DNA from: Sinomonas gamaensis
GTDB taxonomy: Bacteria > Actinomycetota > Actinomycetes > Actinomycetales > Micrococcaceae
Length of the DNA: 64,000 nucleotides
Direction of reading: 5' to 3'
NCBI RefSeq assembly: GCF_005876955.1
Contig: NZ_SSCL01000005.1
Coordinates: forward strand, 1 to 64,000
The position numbers and the translations under genes are program-made. Position 1 is the first letter of the stretch. Each line of letters opens with the position of its first letter. Positions 16,223 to 23,883 of the stretch are shown piece by piece. Under the pieces are notes generated by a model. The model was not told where the DNA came from, made no database searches, and was given only the letters and a program-made list of their open reading frames with translations.

Positions 16223-16311
16223 GACATGTCCTCCATAGTGATCAGGGCCGCTGGGTGCGGTCCGGTGATGTCCAGAGTCAAGCGTACCGGCGCATCAGAG
16301 GTCGCGGCGCA

Positions 16312-16317
16312 TAGAGT
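16312..16317 (+). promoter_or_regulatory. -10-like hexamer for a leaderless S4 gene
   Basis: TAGAGT ends 7 nt before ATG 16325 and there is no Shine-Dalgarno sequence. Transcription would start at or next to the A of the start codon. Confidence 0.5.
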
Positions 16318-16324
16318 GAGCGGC

Positions 16325-16540
16325 ATGCACGACGTCGAAATCCGCGAAGGCACCATCAGGCTCGGACAGCTCCTCAAACTCGCCTCGCTCGTGGAGGACG
16401 GGGTCGAGGCCACGGAGCTCATCCGCAACGGCCTCGTCAAGGTCAACGGCGACATCGAGGAGCGGCGCGGGCGGCAGCTGAAGACGGGCGACGTGGTCGA
16501 GGTCAACGGCGAGCGGGTGCGCCTGATCGCGCGCGGCTAG
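16325..16540 (+). CDS. small S4-domain RNA-binding protein
   Basis: The 71-residue protein is a single S4 RNA-binding domain (REGTIRLGQLLKLASLVEDG, then IRNGLVKVNGDIEERRGRQLKTGDVVEV). The family (YaaA/YbcJ-like stand-alone S4 proteins) binds structured RNA, probably rRNA. It is divergent from glyS and its stop overlaps the convergent carboxylesterase stop by 4 bp. The probable promoter is the TAGAGT hexamer 7 nt upstream. Confidence 0.88.
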   Translation: MHDVEIREGTIRLGQLLKLASLVEDGVEATELIRNGLVKVNGDIEERRGRQLKTGDVVEVNGERVRLIARG

Positions 16541-17241
16541 CCCTGGGCCGGCGCGAGCACCTTGAGGTTGAGGAACTCGGCGACATGCGCCATCTCGGGC
16601 GCGCTGATGCTGTGGCGGATCCCCTCGTAGGCGATCTTGGTCAGGTCCACGTGGCCCCGCACCCAGTCCAGCGTGTAGGCGACCTTGTCAGGTGTGATGA
16701 CCGGATCCGCCTGGTCGCGGCCCCAGAACATGGGCACGGTGCCGTCGAGTTCGGCGTCGCGGAAGTAGCGCGCTCCGGTGCCGGTCGAATCTCCTGCCGC
16801 GGGATCGATCGCGAAGCCGGAGAGGCCGACGACGGCCGCAAAGTCCCCCGGGCGCCGGCGCAGGAGCGTGGTCGCCATCGCCATTCCCATGGAGAAGCCC
16901 AGCAGCGTCACGGATGAATGCTGCCCCCTGATCCCATCGAGCCACTCCAGCACGTACTCGCTGGCTGCCTCCACCTGGGCAAAGTCGAAATCATCCGAGG
17001 TCATGAGCGGGAACCACTGGTAGGCGCCAGGCGCGAGGGTCTGGGGAGCGCGCAGCGAGACGACCGTGAACTCCTCGGGGAGCATCGGCACGAGCCCCAT
17101 GAGGTCCGCTTCGTTGGCGCCATAGCCGTGCAGGAGCACCATGAGAGGCGTGCCCGGGCGCTCGCCCTCCGGACGGCTCCACAGAGCATGGGGCTCAGGG
17201 TAGTTCTCGGGATAGCGTTGGGTGGTCTGCGCCTCAGTCAT
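16537..17241 (-). CDS. phospholipase/carboxylesterase-type alpha/beta hydrolase (MhqD-like)
   Basis: The 234-residue alpha/beta hydrolase has an oxyanion loop region MVLLHGYGANEADL and a nucleophile elbow GFSMG. The acid Asp lies around GRDQADPVI and the catalytic His in GIRHSIS. ATG at 17241 is preferred, with GGAG 3-4 nt upstream; ATG at 17250 is an alternative. Close relatives such as Bacillus MhqD are induced by quinones or electrophiles under MarR-type repressors. A MarR-like palindrome lies 18 bp before the start here. The natural ester substrate is unknown. Confidence 0.87.
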   Translation of the reverse strand: MTEAQTTQRYPENYPEPHALWSRPEGERPGTPLMVLLHGYGANEADLMGLVPMLPEEFTVVSLRAPQTLAPGAYQWFPLMTSDDFDFAQVEAASEYVLEWLDGIRGQHSSVTLLGFSMGMAMATTLLRRRPGDFAAVVGLSGFAIDPAAGDSTGTGARYFRDAELDGTVPMFWGRDQADPVITPDKVAYTLDWVRGHVDLTKIAYEGIRHSISAPEMAHVAEFLNLKVLAPAQG

Positions 17242-17258
17242 GCACTCCATTGTGGCAC

Positions 17259-17278
17259 ATACTTGAACTGTCAACTAT
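17259..17278. promoter_or_regulatory. MarR-type operator-like palindrome
   Basis: The sequence ATACTTGAACTGTCAACTAT is an imperfect 20-bp palindrome (ATASTTGA-N4-TCAASTAT), located just upstream of the carboxylesterase start. Its minus strand includes a good -35-like TTGACA. MarR-family repressors of quinone or peroxide stress often use TTGA-N4-TCAA half-sites. Confidence 0.5.
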
Positions 17279-17353
17279 CGCCTGAGGCCTCGCCGGGCAC
17301 AGGAACGCCACGATTGGCGTTAACCTCCGATATACAGACTCAGGAGCAGTGAG

Positions 17354-18235
17354 ATGACCCAAACGAGCCAACGGGACACGGAACTCGCCGAAGGGGCGCG
17401 TCACCCCTGGCATCGCTACGTCGCCCTCGGGGACTCCTTCACGGAGGGGATCGGAGACCCAGACCCCGATTCCCCCGGTGGACACCGCGGCTGGGCAGAC
17501 CGGCTGGCCGAGGAGCTCTCCCGCACGCAGGACGACTTCGCCTACGCGAATCTGGCCATCCGCGGCAGGCTCCTGCAGCAGATCATCGACGACCAGCTCG
17601 AACCTGCCCTCGCCCTCGCGCCGGACCTCGTCTCCATCTCCGCCGGCGGGAACGACCTGCTGAGGCCTGGAAGCGACCCGGATGCCCTCGCCGTCAAGCT
17701 GGATGCCGCCGTCGGGCAGCTTGCCGACTCGGGTGCCACGGTGCTCCTCTTCAACGGCCCCGACATCGGGTCGACCCCCGTCCTCGCGGCCATCCGTGGC
17801 AAGGTCGCAATCTACAACGAGAACCTCCGCACCGTCGCCGCCCGGCACGACGCGATCATCGCCGACATGTGGAGCCTCCGCCAGCTCTCCGATCCCCGGA
17901 TGTGGGCGAGCGACCGGCTGCACTTCTCCCCCTTGGGCCACCACACGATTGCCATCATGGCGCTCGAGGCCCTCAACGTGGCCCACGAGCTCTCGCCGAT
18001 GGAGCCCGCCGCCGCGCCGGGCCGTTCGTGGCGCACCGCACGCGCCGAAGACCTCGTGTGGGCGCGCGAGTACTTTGTGCCCTGGGTCATTCGCCGAATC
18101 CGCCACAAGTCGAGCGGGGACGGCCTGTCCGCAAAGCGCCCGACGGCGGAGCCCGTGTTCGGGGCGGGTGTGCCCTTGGGCTCGGGCGACGCCGTGGCGG
18201 CGTCCGATGCGGAGCTTCGGCAAGGGCTTGAGTAG
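17354..18235 (+). CDS. SGNH/GDSL hydrolase
   Basis: The 293-residue cytosolic-looking esterase contains block I YVALGDSFTEGIGD with the catalytic Ser. Block III is SISAGGNDLLRPG with the oxyanion Asn, and block V is ASDRLHFSPLGHH with the Asp-x-x-His pair. There is no signal peptide. A C-terminal extension of about 60 residues (WAREYFVPWVIRRIRHKSSGDG) is common in actinobacterial homologues. ATG at 17354 follows AGGAGCAGTG. The SHOCT-domain gene starts 9 bp after its stop. The substrate is unknown. Confidence 0.9.
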   Translation: MTQTSQRDTELAEGARHPWHRYVALGDSFTEGIGDPDPDSPGGHRGWADRLAEELSRTQDDFAYANLAIRGRLLQQIIDDQLEPALALAPDLVSISAGGNDLLRPGSDPDALAVKLDAAVGQLADSGATVLLFNGPDIGSTPVLAAIRGKVAIYNENLRTVAARHDAIIADMWSLRQLSDPRMWASDRLHFSPLGHHTIAIMALEALNVAHELSPMEPAAAPGRSWRTARAEDLVWAREYFVPWVIRRIRHKSSGDGLSAKRPTAEPVFGAGVPLGSGDAVAASDAELRQGLE

Positions 18236-18244
18236 GAGGCGGTC

Positions 18245-18715
18245 ATGAGCTGGTTCTTCTTCGTGGTCATCTTCGCGTGGGTGGTGCCGATCATCCTGCG
18301 CAGGATGGGCCAGGATCCGCGGCGGCGCACCCCACCGCGCGATCGCGGCTACAACCGCCACGGCGGCTACCCGGGCAACCCCTATCCCCGCGGATTCCCT
18401 CCCCCGCCGCCTCCCAGGGAGCAGACGGGTCAGAACCAGGGCCAGCAGATTCCTCCGCCGGCGGGCGGCGGATGGTGGCAGCAGCCCATTCCGCCCGGAA
18501 CGTTCCCCGGCCAGCAGGAGCCGGTCCCGCAGAGGCGTTCGGGTCAAGCGGCGGCACCCCAGGCGGCGCCGTCGCCCGTTCCTCCTCCGGTTCCCACCAG
18601 CGAACCGCAGGGCTACCGCGCGCGCAAGCTCGCCGAACTCGATCAGCAGTTCACCGACCAGAAGATCTCGCTCGAGGAGTACATGAAGGCCCGAAACGAG
18701 GTCATGCGCGGCTGA
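18245..18715 (+). CDS. Pro-rich membrane-anchored SHOCT-domain protein
   Basis: The 156-residue protein has one N-terminal membrane span (WFFFVVIFAWVVPIILRRM) and a long low-complexity stretch rich in Pro, Gly and Gln. The C-terminal about 30 residues (KLAELDQQFTDQKISLEEYM) form a SHOCT (short C-terminal) domain, a motif found at the ends of many bacterial membrane proteins and probably an oligomerisation or binding element. It is 9 bp downstream of the SGNH hydrolase and likely co-transcribed. It is convergent with metX, and the 30 bases between show no hairpin. Confidence 0.75.
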   Translation: MSWFFFVVIFAWVVPIILRRMGQDPRRRTPPRDRGYNRHGGYPGNPYPRGFPPPPPPREQTGQNQGQQIPPPAGGGWWQQPIPPGTFPGQQEPVPQRRSGQAAAPQAAPSPVPPPVPTSEPQGYRARKLAELDQQFTDQKISLEEYMKARNEVMRG

Positions 18716-18745
18716 CGCCGCCGCACGAGCGGTGACGAGCCTGGG

Positions 18746-19903
18746 TCAGAGCGTGAAGACCTTCCGCCTCAGCTCCGGGCCGAGCTGGCCGATCTCGGTG
18801 AGGAAGCCGTCATGCCCGATCTTCGCGTCGATCGTGTGCACTGGCACCTCTCCCGGGAGCGCCCGCGCGAGCTCTTCGCTCTGATCGGGGAAGTAGAGCC
18901 GGTCCGAGTTCACCGCGGCGAGGAAGAACTCCGCCTTGGCAGAGGCAAGCGCGCGCTGCAGCCCGCCGCGCCCCCTGCCCACATCGTGGCTCATGAGCGC
19001 CTCGGTGAGGATCACGTAGCTGTTCGCGTCGAAGCGCTGCACGAGCTTGTCCGCCTGATGGTCCAGATAGCTCTCCACCTGATAGCGACCGCGGGACGCC
19101 GCTCCGGCCGGGGCCTCGAGCGGGTTCTCGGCGCCTTGGCCGCGCCGGCCGAAGCGGAAGCTGAACTCTGGCTCGGACCGGTAGCTGATGTGGGCGATGC
19201 GGCGGGCGAGGCCCAAGCCTGACGCTGGGACGGGCCCGCCGTAGTAGTCGCCGTCGCGGAAGTGCGGGTCCTGACGGATGGCCAGCAGCTGCGCCTGGGC
19301 GAGCGCGATCTGCTCAGCCGTGCTGTACGCCCCGATGGCGACCACGACGCAGTGCCGCACCCGATCCGGGTACGTGACGCCCCATTCGAGGGCGCGGGCG
19401 CCGCCCATGGATCCGCCCAGGACGGCGTGCCACCGACGAATGCCCAGCCGGTCCGCCAGACGCGCTTCCGCCCGCACCGAATCACGGATCGTCACGAAGG
19501 GGAAGCGGGAGCCCCAAGCCCGGCCATCCGGATCGGGCGAGCTGGGCCCGGTGCTGCCGTAGCAGCCGCCGAGCATGTTCGCTGCGACCACGAAGAACCG
19601 GTTCGTGTCCACGGGCTTCCCGGGCCCCACGAGGGCGTCCCACCAGCCGGGCTCCAGTCCATGCCCTTGGGCCACGTGCGTGTCACCCGTGAGAGCGTGC
19701 TGGATGAGCACGGCGTTCGAGGCGTCGGCATTGAGCGTGCCCCACGTCTCGTAGGCGAGTTCCACCTCCGGAAGGGCCCCGCCGGCCTCCAGTTGGAGGG
19801 CGCCGATCTGGACGGTTCGGACGACGCCGTCGCGGTGGACCGGAGCCTCAGTGCCCGGGACGGCGGGAACCGCAGTTGCTGCGAGCGGATCAGCCACTGT
19901 CAT
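18746..19903 (-). CDS. metX: homoserine O-acetyltransferase MetX
   Basis: The 385-residue alpha/beta-hydrolase-fold enzyme uses acetyl-CoA to make O-acetylhomoserine, the methionine precursor. Catalytic Ser165 lies in VLGGSMGGARALEW. The Asp lies in NSDRLYFPDQSEEL and the His in IGHDGFLTE. Other family marks are ALTGDTHVAQG and NMLGGCYGSTGPSS. ATG at 19903 overlaps the metY stop by 4 bp (ATGA). It is therefore the second gene of the metY-metX operon under the SAM-responsive leader. Confidence 0.96.
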   Translation of the reverse strand: MTVADPLAATAVPAVPGTEAPVHRDGVVRTVQIGALQLEAGGALPEVELAYETWGTLNADASNAVLIQHALTGDTHVAQGHGLEPGWWDALVGPGKPVDTNRFFVVAANMLGGCYGSTGPSSPDPDGRAWGSRFPFVTIRDSVRAEARLADRLGIRRWHAVLGGSMGGARALEWGVTYPDRVRHCVVVAIGAYSTAEQIALAQAQLLAIRQDPHFRDGDYYGGPVPASGLGLARRIAHISYRSEPEFSFRFGRRGQGAENPLEAPAGAASRGRYQVESYLDHQADKLVQRFDANSYVILTEALMSHDVGRGRGGLQRALASAKAEFFLAAVNSDRLYFPDQSEELARALPGEVPVHTIDAKIGHDGFLTEIGQLGPELRRKVFTL

Positions 19904-21291
19904 GCGACGGGCTCGGCGACGGCAGACACCGGGGCAGCTTCGGCGGCCGCCCCGCCGGAGGCCTCAACCGCCGCGAACCCGGCCTCGAGGTCCGCGAGGA
20001 TATCGTCGATGTTCTCGATCCCGACGGCGAGGCGGACGAGGCCGGGCGTGACCCCCGCGGCCCGCTGCTGTTCCTCGGACAGCTGGGCGTGCGTAGTGGA
20101 CGCCGGGTGGATCACCAGCGAGCGGACGTCGCCGATGTTGGCCACGTGAGAGTGCAGCGCGAGAGCGTCGACGAACGCCTTGCCGGCGTCGGCCGGCGAC
20201 AGACCGCCTGCGCCCGCGAGCTCGAACGAGACGATGGCGCCCGCTCCCCGCGGCGCGTACTTCTGGCCCAGCGCGTACCACTGGCTCGACGGGAGGCCGG
20301 CGTACGCCACCGTCTCGACGTCGTCGCGCGCCTCGAGCCACTGGGCCACCTTGAGGGCGTTCTCCACGTGCCGCTCGACCCGGAGGCTCAGCGTCTCGAG
20401 GCCCTGGGCGATGAGGAAGGCGTTGAACGGGGAGACGGCGGACCCAAGGTCCCGCAGGAGCTGGACCCGCGCCTTGAGGATGTACGCGAGGTTGGCGCCG
20501 AGGATGCCATCGACGCCGAGATCGCGGGCGAACACGAGGCCGTTGTAGGTCTCATCTGGCGTGTTGAAGCCCGGGAACCGCGAGGGATCCTGCGCGTAGT
20601 CGAACGTGCCGCCATCCACGATGACTCCGGCGATCGCTGCGCCGTGCCCGCCGAGGTACTTGGTCGCGGAGTGCACCACCACATCCGCTCCGTGCTCGAG
20701 CGGACGCAGGAGGTAGGGAGTCGCAACGGTGTTGTCCACGATCAACGGCACCCCGGACTCGTGGGCAACCGCCGCGACCGCCTCGAGATCCAGGATGTTC
20801 TGGCGCGGGTTGGAGATCGACTCGGCGAAGAAGGCCTTCGTCGTGGGTCGGACCGCCGCCTTCCACTCCTCGATACTGTCAGGATCCACCACGAAGGTGG
20901 TCTCGATGCCGAACTTCTTGAGCGTGTGCTTGAGCAGGTTGTACGTGCCGCCGTAGAGGCTCGCGCTGGCCACAATGTGGTCGCCGGCCTCCGCCACGGT
21001 CAGGATCGAATAGGTCGTGGCAGCCTGGCCCGAGGAGAGCAGGAGGGCCGCGGCGCCGCCTTCGAGGCTCGCGATGCGCTGCTCGACGGCGTCCTGGGTG
21101 GGGTTGCCGATGCGCGTGTAGATGGGCGCGAGCTCCGTGAGGGCAAAGCGGTTGGCCGCGCTCTCAGCGCTCGGGAACACGAACGACGTGGTCTGGTAGA
21201 TCGGCAGAGCCCGCGCTCCGGTCTCCGAATCGGGGGTCTGGCCGACGTGGATCTGACGGGTCTCGAACGACCACTGGGGGTTGCTGGACAT
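19900..21291 (-). CDS. metY: O-acetylhomoserine aminocarboxypropyltransferase (sulfhydrylase)
   Basis: The 463-residue PLP enzyme of the Cys/Met metabolism family makes homocysteine from O-acetylhomoserine and sulfide. The PLP Lys211 is in VHSATKYLGGHG. IYTRIGNPTQDAVEQRIASLEGG, SSGQAATTYSI and VRSLVIHPASTTHAQL are typical of MetY. A C-terminal tail of Ala/Glu follows the conserved domain. ATG at 21291 has AAAGGAG upstream. Expression should be repressed by S-adenosylmethionine through the leader at 21335-21418. Confidence 0.95.
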   Translation of the reverse strand: MSSNPQWSFETRQIHVGQTPDSETGARALPIYQTTSFVFPSAESAANRFALTELAPIYTRIGNPTQDAVEQRIASLEGGAAALLLSSGQAATTYSILTVAEAGDHIVASASLYGGTYNLLKHTLKKFGIETTFVVDPDSIEEWKAAVRPTTKAFFAESISNPRQNILDLEAVAAVAHESGVPLIVDNTVATPYLLRPLEHGADVVVHSATKYLGGHGAAIAGVIVDGGTFDYAQDPSRFPGFNTPDETYNGLVFARDLGVDGILGANLAYILKARVQLLRDLGSAVSPFNAFLIAQGLETLSLRVERHVENALKVAQWLEARDDVETVAYAGLPSSQWYALGQKYAPRGAGAIVSFELAGAGGLSPADAGKAFVDALALHSHVANIGDVRSLVIHPASTTHAQLSEEQQRAAGVTPGLVRLAVGIENIDDILADLEAGFAAVEASGGAAAEAAPVSAVAEPVA

Positions 21292-21317
21292 AGCAATCTC
21301 CTTTGCGCTGCACTTGA

Positions 21318-21334
21318 CCGGCGACTCTCGCCGG
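21318..21334 (-). promoter_or_regulatory. hairpin in the metY expression platform
   Basis: A perfect 7-bp stem (CCGGCGA with TCGCCGG, 3-nt loop) lies between the riboswitch aptamer and the AAAGGAG ribosome-binding site. It may be part of the switching structure. Confidence 0.45.
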
Positions 21335-21418
21335 ACCAGGTCCTCACCCGGGGCACCCCGCCGCAGCGGGAGGGTTGCCGGCCAGCAAACCGGGGTTTGA
21401 CGCTGGCGCTCATGACCT
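21335..21418 (-). ncRNA. SAM-IV-type riboswitch
   Basis: The minus strand reads GGTCATGAGCGCCAGCGTC, then AAACCCCGG, GCTGGCCGGCAACCCTCC and a variable GC-rich hairpin. It ends GGGGTGCCCCGGGTGAGGACC. This order, including the pseudoknot-capable CCCCGG/CCGGG segments and the P1 GGTC/GACC pair, is what is known of SAM-IV aptamers (SAM-I-related, found upstream of methionine genes in actinobacteria). Bound SAM would lower metY-metX expression, probably through the short expression platform next to the ribosome-binding site. Confidence 0.85.
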
Positions 21419-21482
21419 GATGCGAGTGTAAGAGGCCGAACTTTGACGCCGACAAGTCTGTGACCGTCTGTGAAGAAGCGGC

Positions 21483-22703
21483 TCAGCCCTCGAAGAGCCG
21501 GCGGCGGTGCTTGAGCTCCTTGACCCAGGCACGGGTTACCGCGGCGGCGAAAGGCGAGGCGCCGCCGTCGTCCGTTTCAAGGGCCGCCACGAGCGGGCCC
21601 GCTGCTTTGAGCGCGAGGTCGACGACGGCCGTCGCGGCGCGCGACGGGAGGCCCAGCTCGGTGGCCCAGGCCAGGAAGTGCCGGCGCGAGATGCCGGTCC
21701 GCTTGCCGCCCAGAGGGAGGGCCATGGACCTGTCGCCATAGGGAACGGTGGAGGGGATGTCGTAGACGGGCGCTACGCTCCACTCCCCCGGGGCCGTGAG
21801 GCCCTGGACCACGGAGACGTTCTTCGCGTGCAGGTCGCCATTGCCCACCAGCCAGGCGAAGGCGCCCTGGAGCGCGAGGTTCCGCAGAGCAGGCAGCCTC
21901 GCGGCGCATTGCTCGGCCAGCGCGTGGCACAGCTCCTCGTAGCTGACGTTGTACTTGTCCGCGGGGTAGAGCCCCAGAAGCTGGGAGCCGTCCTCGACCG
22001 CGAGCCGACCCGTGCCGCCGTTCGGCTGGGCTGGGCGGTCGAAGCGCTCCACGAGGAGGCCCGCGCGCCCCGCGACGTCCCGAACGAGCTCAACCCTGCT
22101 GAGCGGCAGCCTCAGTCGGGCCGCATAGCGGTAGACGAGGAATTCGTTCTCGACCACGTGTGGGAACTCGGGCGCGTTGAGCTTGAGGATGTACCGGCGC
22201 TCGTCTTGGACCGCCGGGAGCGAGATCATGCCGGCGCTGACCTTGTCCTGGACGCCGGGAAGCGCCTTCGGGTCCACGAGCGTCGGATCGTCCACGAGGG
22301 CCGCGAAGTCGGGGGGACGCCGGGCATCGAACTCGACGGCGTGCTCGGCGTCCCTCGCGGTGGCCTCGAGCGGCTCAGCGTGCGGGACGATCTGAACATC
22401 GCCCACAGGATCCGCCCCTGCCGCCATGAGGAGGCCCAACTCGTCGTCGGCGCTCGTCTTGACGGCGCGGCGCAGCGACGCGAGGCGTCGACCCTCGGGC
22501 AGGAGCCCCGTGAAGAAGGGCGGAACGGCTCCCGCTGGCGTGTCGACCGGGCGGGGGCTGAGCGGCAGGGTCACCGCAACCGCCTCGCGCTGGGCTGAGA
22601 GATAGGCGGGGAGATAGGAGAAGCGGGTCCCGCCGTCGATACGCTCGAGCCGCGCCGCGAGGACGCCGCCCTTGTACACGTCGGCGACCCGGTGCCGGGT
22701 CAT
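21483..22703 (-). CDS. hipA: HipA-family serine/threonine kinase toxin
   Basis: The 406-residue HipA-type kinase has an N-terminal couple-HipA domain (VYKGGVLAARLERIDGG, then FFTGLLPEGRRLASLRRA). A pre-kinase Q-K segment (LPGVQDKVSAGM) follows. The ATP site includes ILKLNAPEFPHVVENEFLVY. The catalytic loop is GNGDLHAKNVSV and the metal-binding Asp is in APVYDIPSTVPY. Known HipA proteins phosphorylate aminoacyl-tRNA synthetases such as GltX and cause growth arrest. The target here is unknown. ATG at 22703 overlaps the hipB stop by 4 bp. A frame extension to 23036 crosses hipB and is not real. Confidence 0.9.
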   Translation of the reverse strand: MTRHRVADVYKGGVLAARLERIDGGTRFSYLPAYLSAQREAVAVTLPLSPRPVDTPAGAVPPFFTGLLPEGRRLASLRRAVKTSADDELGLLMAAGADPVGDVQIVPHAEPLEATARDAEHAVEFDARRPPDFAALVDDPTLVDPKALPGVQDKVSAGMISLPAVQDERRYILKLNAPEFPHVVENEFLVYRYAARLRLPLSRVELVRDVAGRAGLLVERFDRPAQPNGGTGRLAVEDGSQLLGLYPADKYNVSYEELCHALAEQCAARLPALRNLALQGAFAWLVGNGDLHAKNVSVVQGLTAPGEWSVAPVYDIPSTVPYGDRSMALPLGGKRTGISRRHFLAWATELGLPSRAATAVVDLALKAAGPLVAALETDDGGASPFAAAVTRAWVKELKHRRRLFEG

Positions 22704-22933
22704 CGTGCACCCTTCTGGCTCGTCTTCTGGCTCGTTGTCTGGCTCGGGACTGCATTCAGGGCGAGCCCGAGGGCGTCGAGGAGCGCGGCGAGCGAATCGA
22801 CCCTGACGCTCGGCTTGCCCTGCTCGACGAAGCGCACGAAGCGCTCGGAGACCCCGGCGAGATCGGCGACGTCCTGCTGCGTGAGCTCGAGGGCACGACG
22901 GCGGTCGCGGACTGCCGCTGCGATCCTTGCCAT
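22700..22933 (-). CDS. hipB: HipB-like HTH antitoxin
   Basis: The 77-residue Xre-type protein shows a clear helix-turn-helix (LELTQQDVADLAGVSERFVRFVEQGKP) followed by VDSLAALLDALGLALNAV, as in HipB antitoxins. The C-terminal tail (PSQTTSQKTSQKGAR) is polar and could contact HipA. ATG at 22933 is chosen; GTG at 22963 would add ten residues encoded by a duplicated GTGGGCGACAC motif. HipB-type proteins bind their own promoter and neutralise HipA. The pair is translationally coupled. Confidence 0.85.
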   Translation of the reverse strand: MARIAAAVRDRRRALELTQQDVADLAGVSERFVRFVEQGKPSVRVDSLAALLDALGLALNAVPSQTTSQKTSQKGAR

Positions 22934-23085
22934 CGTGTCGCCCACTGCCACGGTGTCGCCCACTCGTCGTCGCCTCCTGCCGGAACGATCGTGCCGGTGG
23001 CGTCGGCTCAGCGGCCGCTGGGGTGAACCACGTCACAGGCTCTCGCGGAAATCGGAACGATCTTACCGTTCCCGGAGCCTCTCAG

Positions 23086-23100
23086 CGGTTCTTAGAACCG
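23086..23100. promoter_or_regulatory. 15-bp palindrome upstream of the PAP2 gene
   Basis: CGGTTCTTAGAACCG is a perfect palindrome around one central base. It lies 30 bp before the PAP2 start and about 150 bp from the divergent hipB. It could be an operator for either gene. The binding protein is unknown. Confidence 0.4.
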
Positions 23101-23129
23101 TCTTAGATACGGCAGGGCAGGATAGATGC

Positions 23130-23867
23130 ATGACCTCTTCGGACTTCGCCGCGCGCAGCGCACCTCCGGCGCGGCCTCCGCGCAGCCGTTTGGCCACCCT
23201 GCCCACCCTCCGCCACTGGATCATCACGCCGGTGGCGATGAGCGTCGTCGTCCTGGTCCTCGGATTCGTGGCCTCGACCTCGGCCCTCACGGGCAGCGAG
23301 CTGGCAGTCAACCAGACGATGAGCACCCAGCACGTCGGGTGGCTCAACACGCTCTCCCTCGCGGTCGAGAAGATCCTCGGACCCTCAGGCGCGATCGTCA
23401 TCCTGCTCGCGCTCATAGCGGTCCTGTGGTTCGTGCGCAGGACGCCCATCGACGCACTCGCCGTGGCCTCGATCAGCGCCTTCGGGTGGGTCTACAGCCT
23501 CATCTTCAAGTACGCCGTGCACCGGCATCGGCCGGACCCGACGCTCTTGGCGAACCCGCTCTCCCCCGATATGGACCCGAACAGCTTCCCGAGCGGACAC
23601 GTCTGCTTCGCGGTCTCCCTGACGATCGCGCTCTATTTCCTGTTCCGTGAGAAGCGCTGGGGTATCTGGGTCCTCGTCGTCGGCATGGTCGTCTCGGGCC
23701 TCGTGGCCGTGTCCCGGGTCTACGTGGGCGTTCACTACCCGATCGATGTCATCGCCTCCTTCCCCGCCTCCATCGCGGGGATCATCCTCTGGTGCGGCCT
23801 CTGGAACCGCTTCGTGCCGCCGATCCTCGCCCGCGTGCCATTGGTAACGCGCCTCGAGTACCGCTGA
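23130..23867 (+). CDS. PAP2-family membrane phosphatase
   Basis: The 245-residue protein has about five or six membrane spans and the full three-part acid phosphatase signature. These are KYAVHRHRPDP (K-x6-RP), PSGH and SRVYVGVHYPIDV (SR-x5-H-x3-D). Such enzymes dephosphorylate lipid phosphates, for example undecaprenyl diphosphate or phosphatidic acid, on the outer membrane face. ATG at 23130 is chosen; a much longer open frame from 22692 is opposite hipA/hipB and unsupported. The DedA gene begins 16 bp after the stop, giving a plausible lipid-carrier recycling pair. Confidence 0.9.
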   Translation: MTSSDFAARSAPPARPPRSRLATLPTLRHWIITPVAMSVVVLVLGFVASTSALTGSELAVNQTMSTQHVGWLNTLSLAVEKILGPSGAIVILLALIAVLWFVRRTPIDALAVASISAFGWVYSLIFKYAVHRHRPDPTLLANPLSPDMDPNSFPSGHVCFAVSLTIALYFLFREKRWGIWVLVVGMVVSGLVAVSRVYVGVHYPIDVIASFPASIAGIILWCGLWNRFVPPILARVPLVTRLEYR

Positions 23868-23883
23868 CTCGGAAGGACCACCC

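Noticed and set aside
16223-16311. T-box leader for glyS
   Set aside because: The intergenic space is only about 100 bases and shows no specifier loop or antiterminator sequence.
13052-16540. A plus-strand open frame of 1162 codons, and others such as 29630-32569 and 43307-45994
   Set aside because: They lie opposite well supported genes (GNAT/glyS; kbl/tdh; ligA/PP2C), have low-complexity Arg/Gly/His-rich translations and no family motifs. Long antiframes are expected in G+C-rich DNA. Only the last 71 codons of the first one (S4 protein) are real.
22692-23129. 146-residue extension before the PAP2 protein
   Set aside because: It overlaps hipB on the other strand, has no signal or domain, and the PAP2 family normally starts near ATG 23130.
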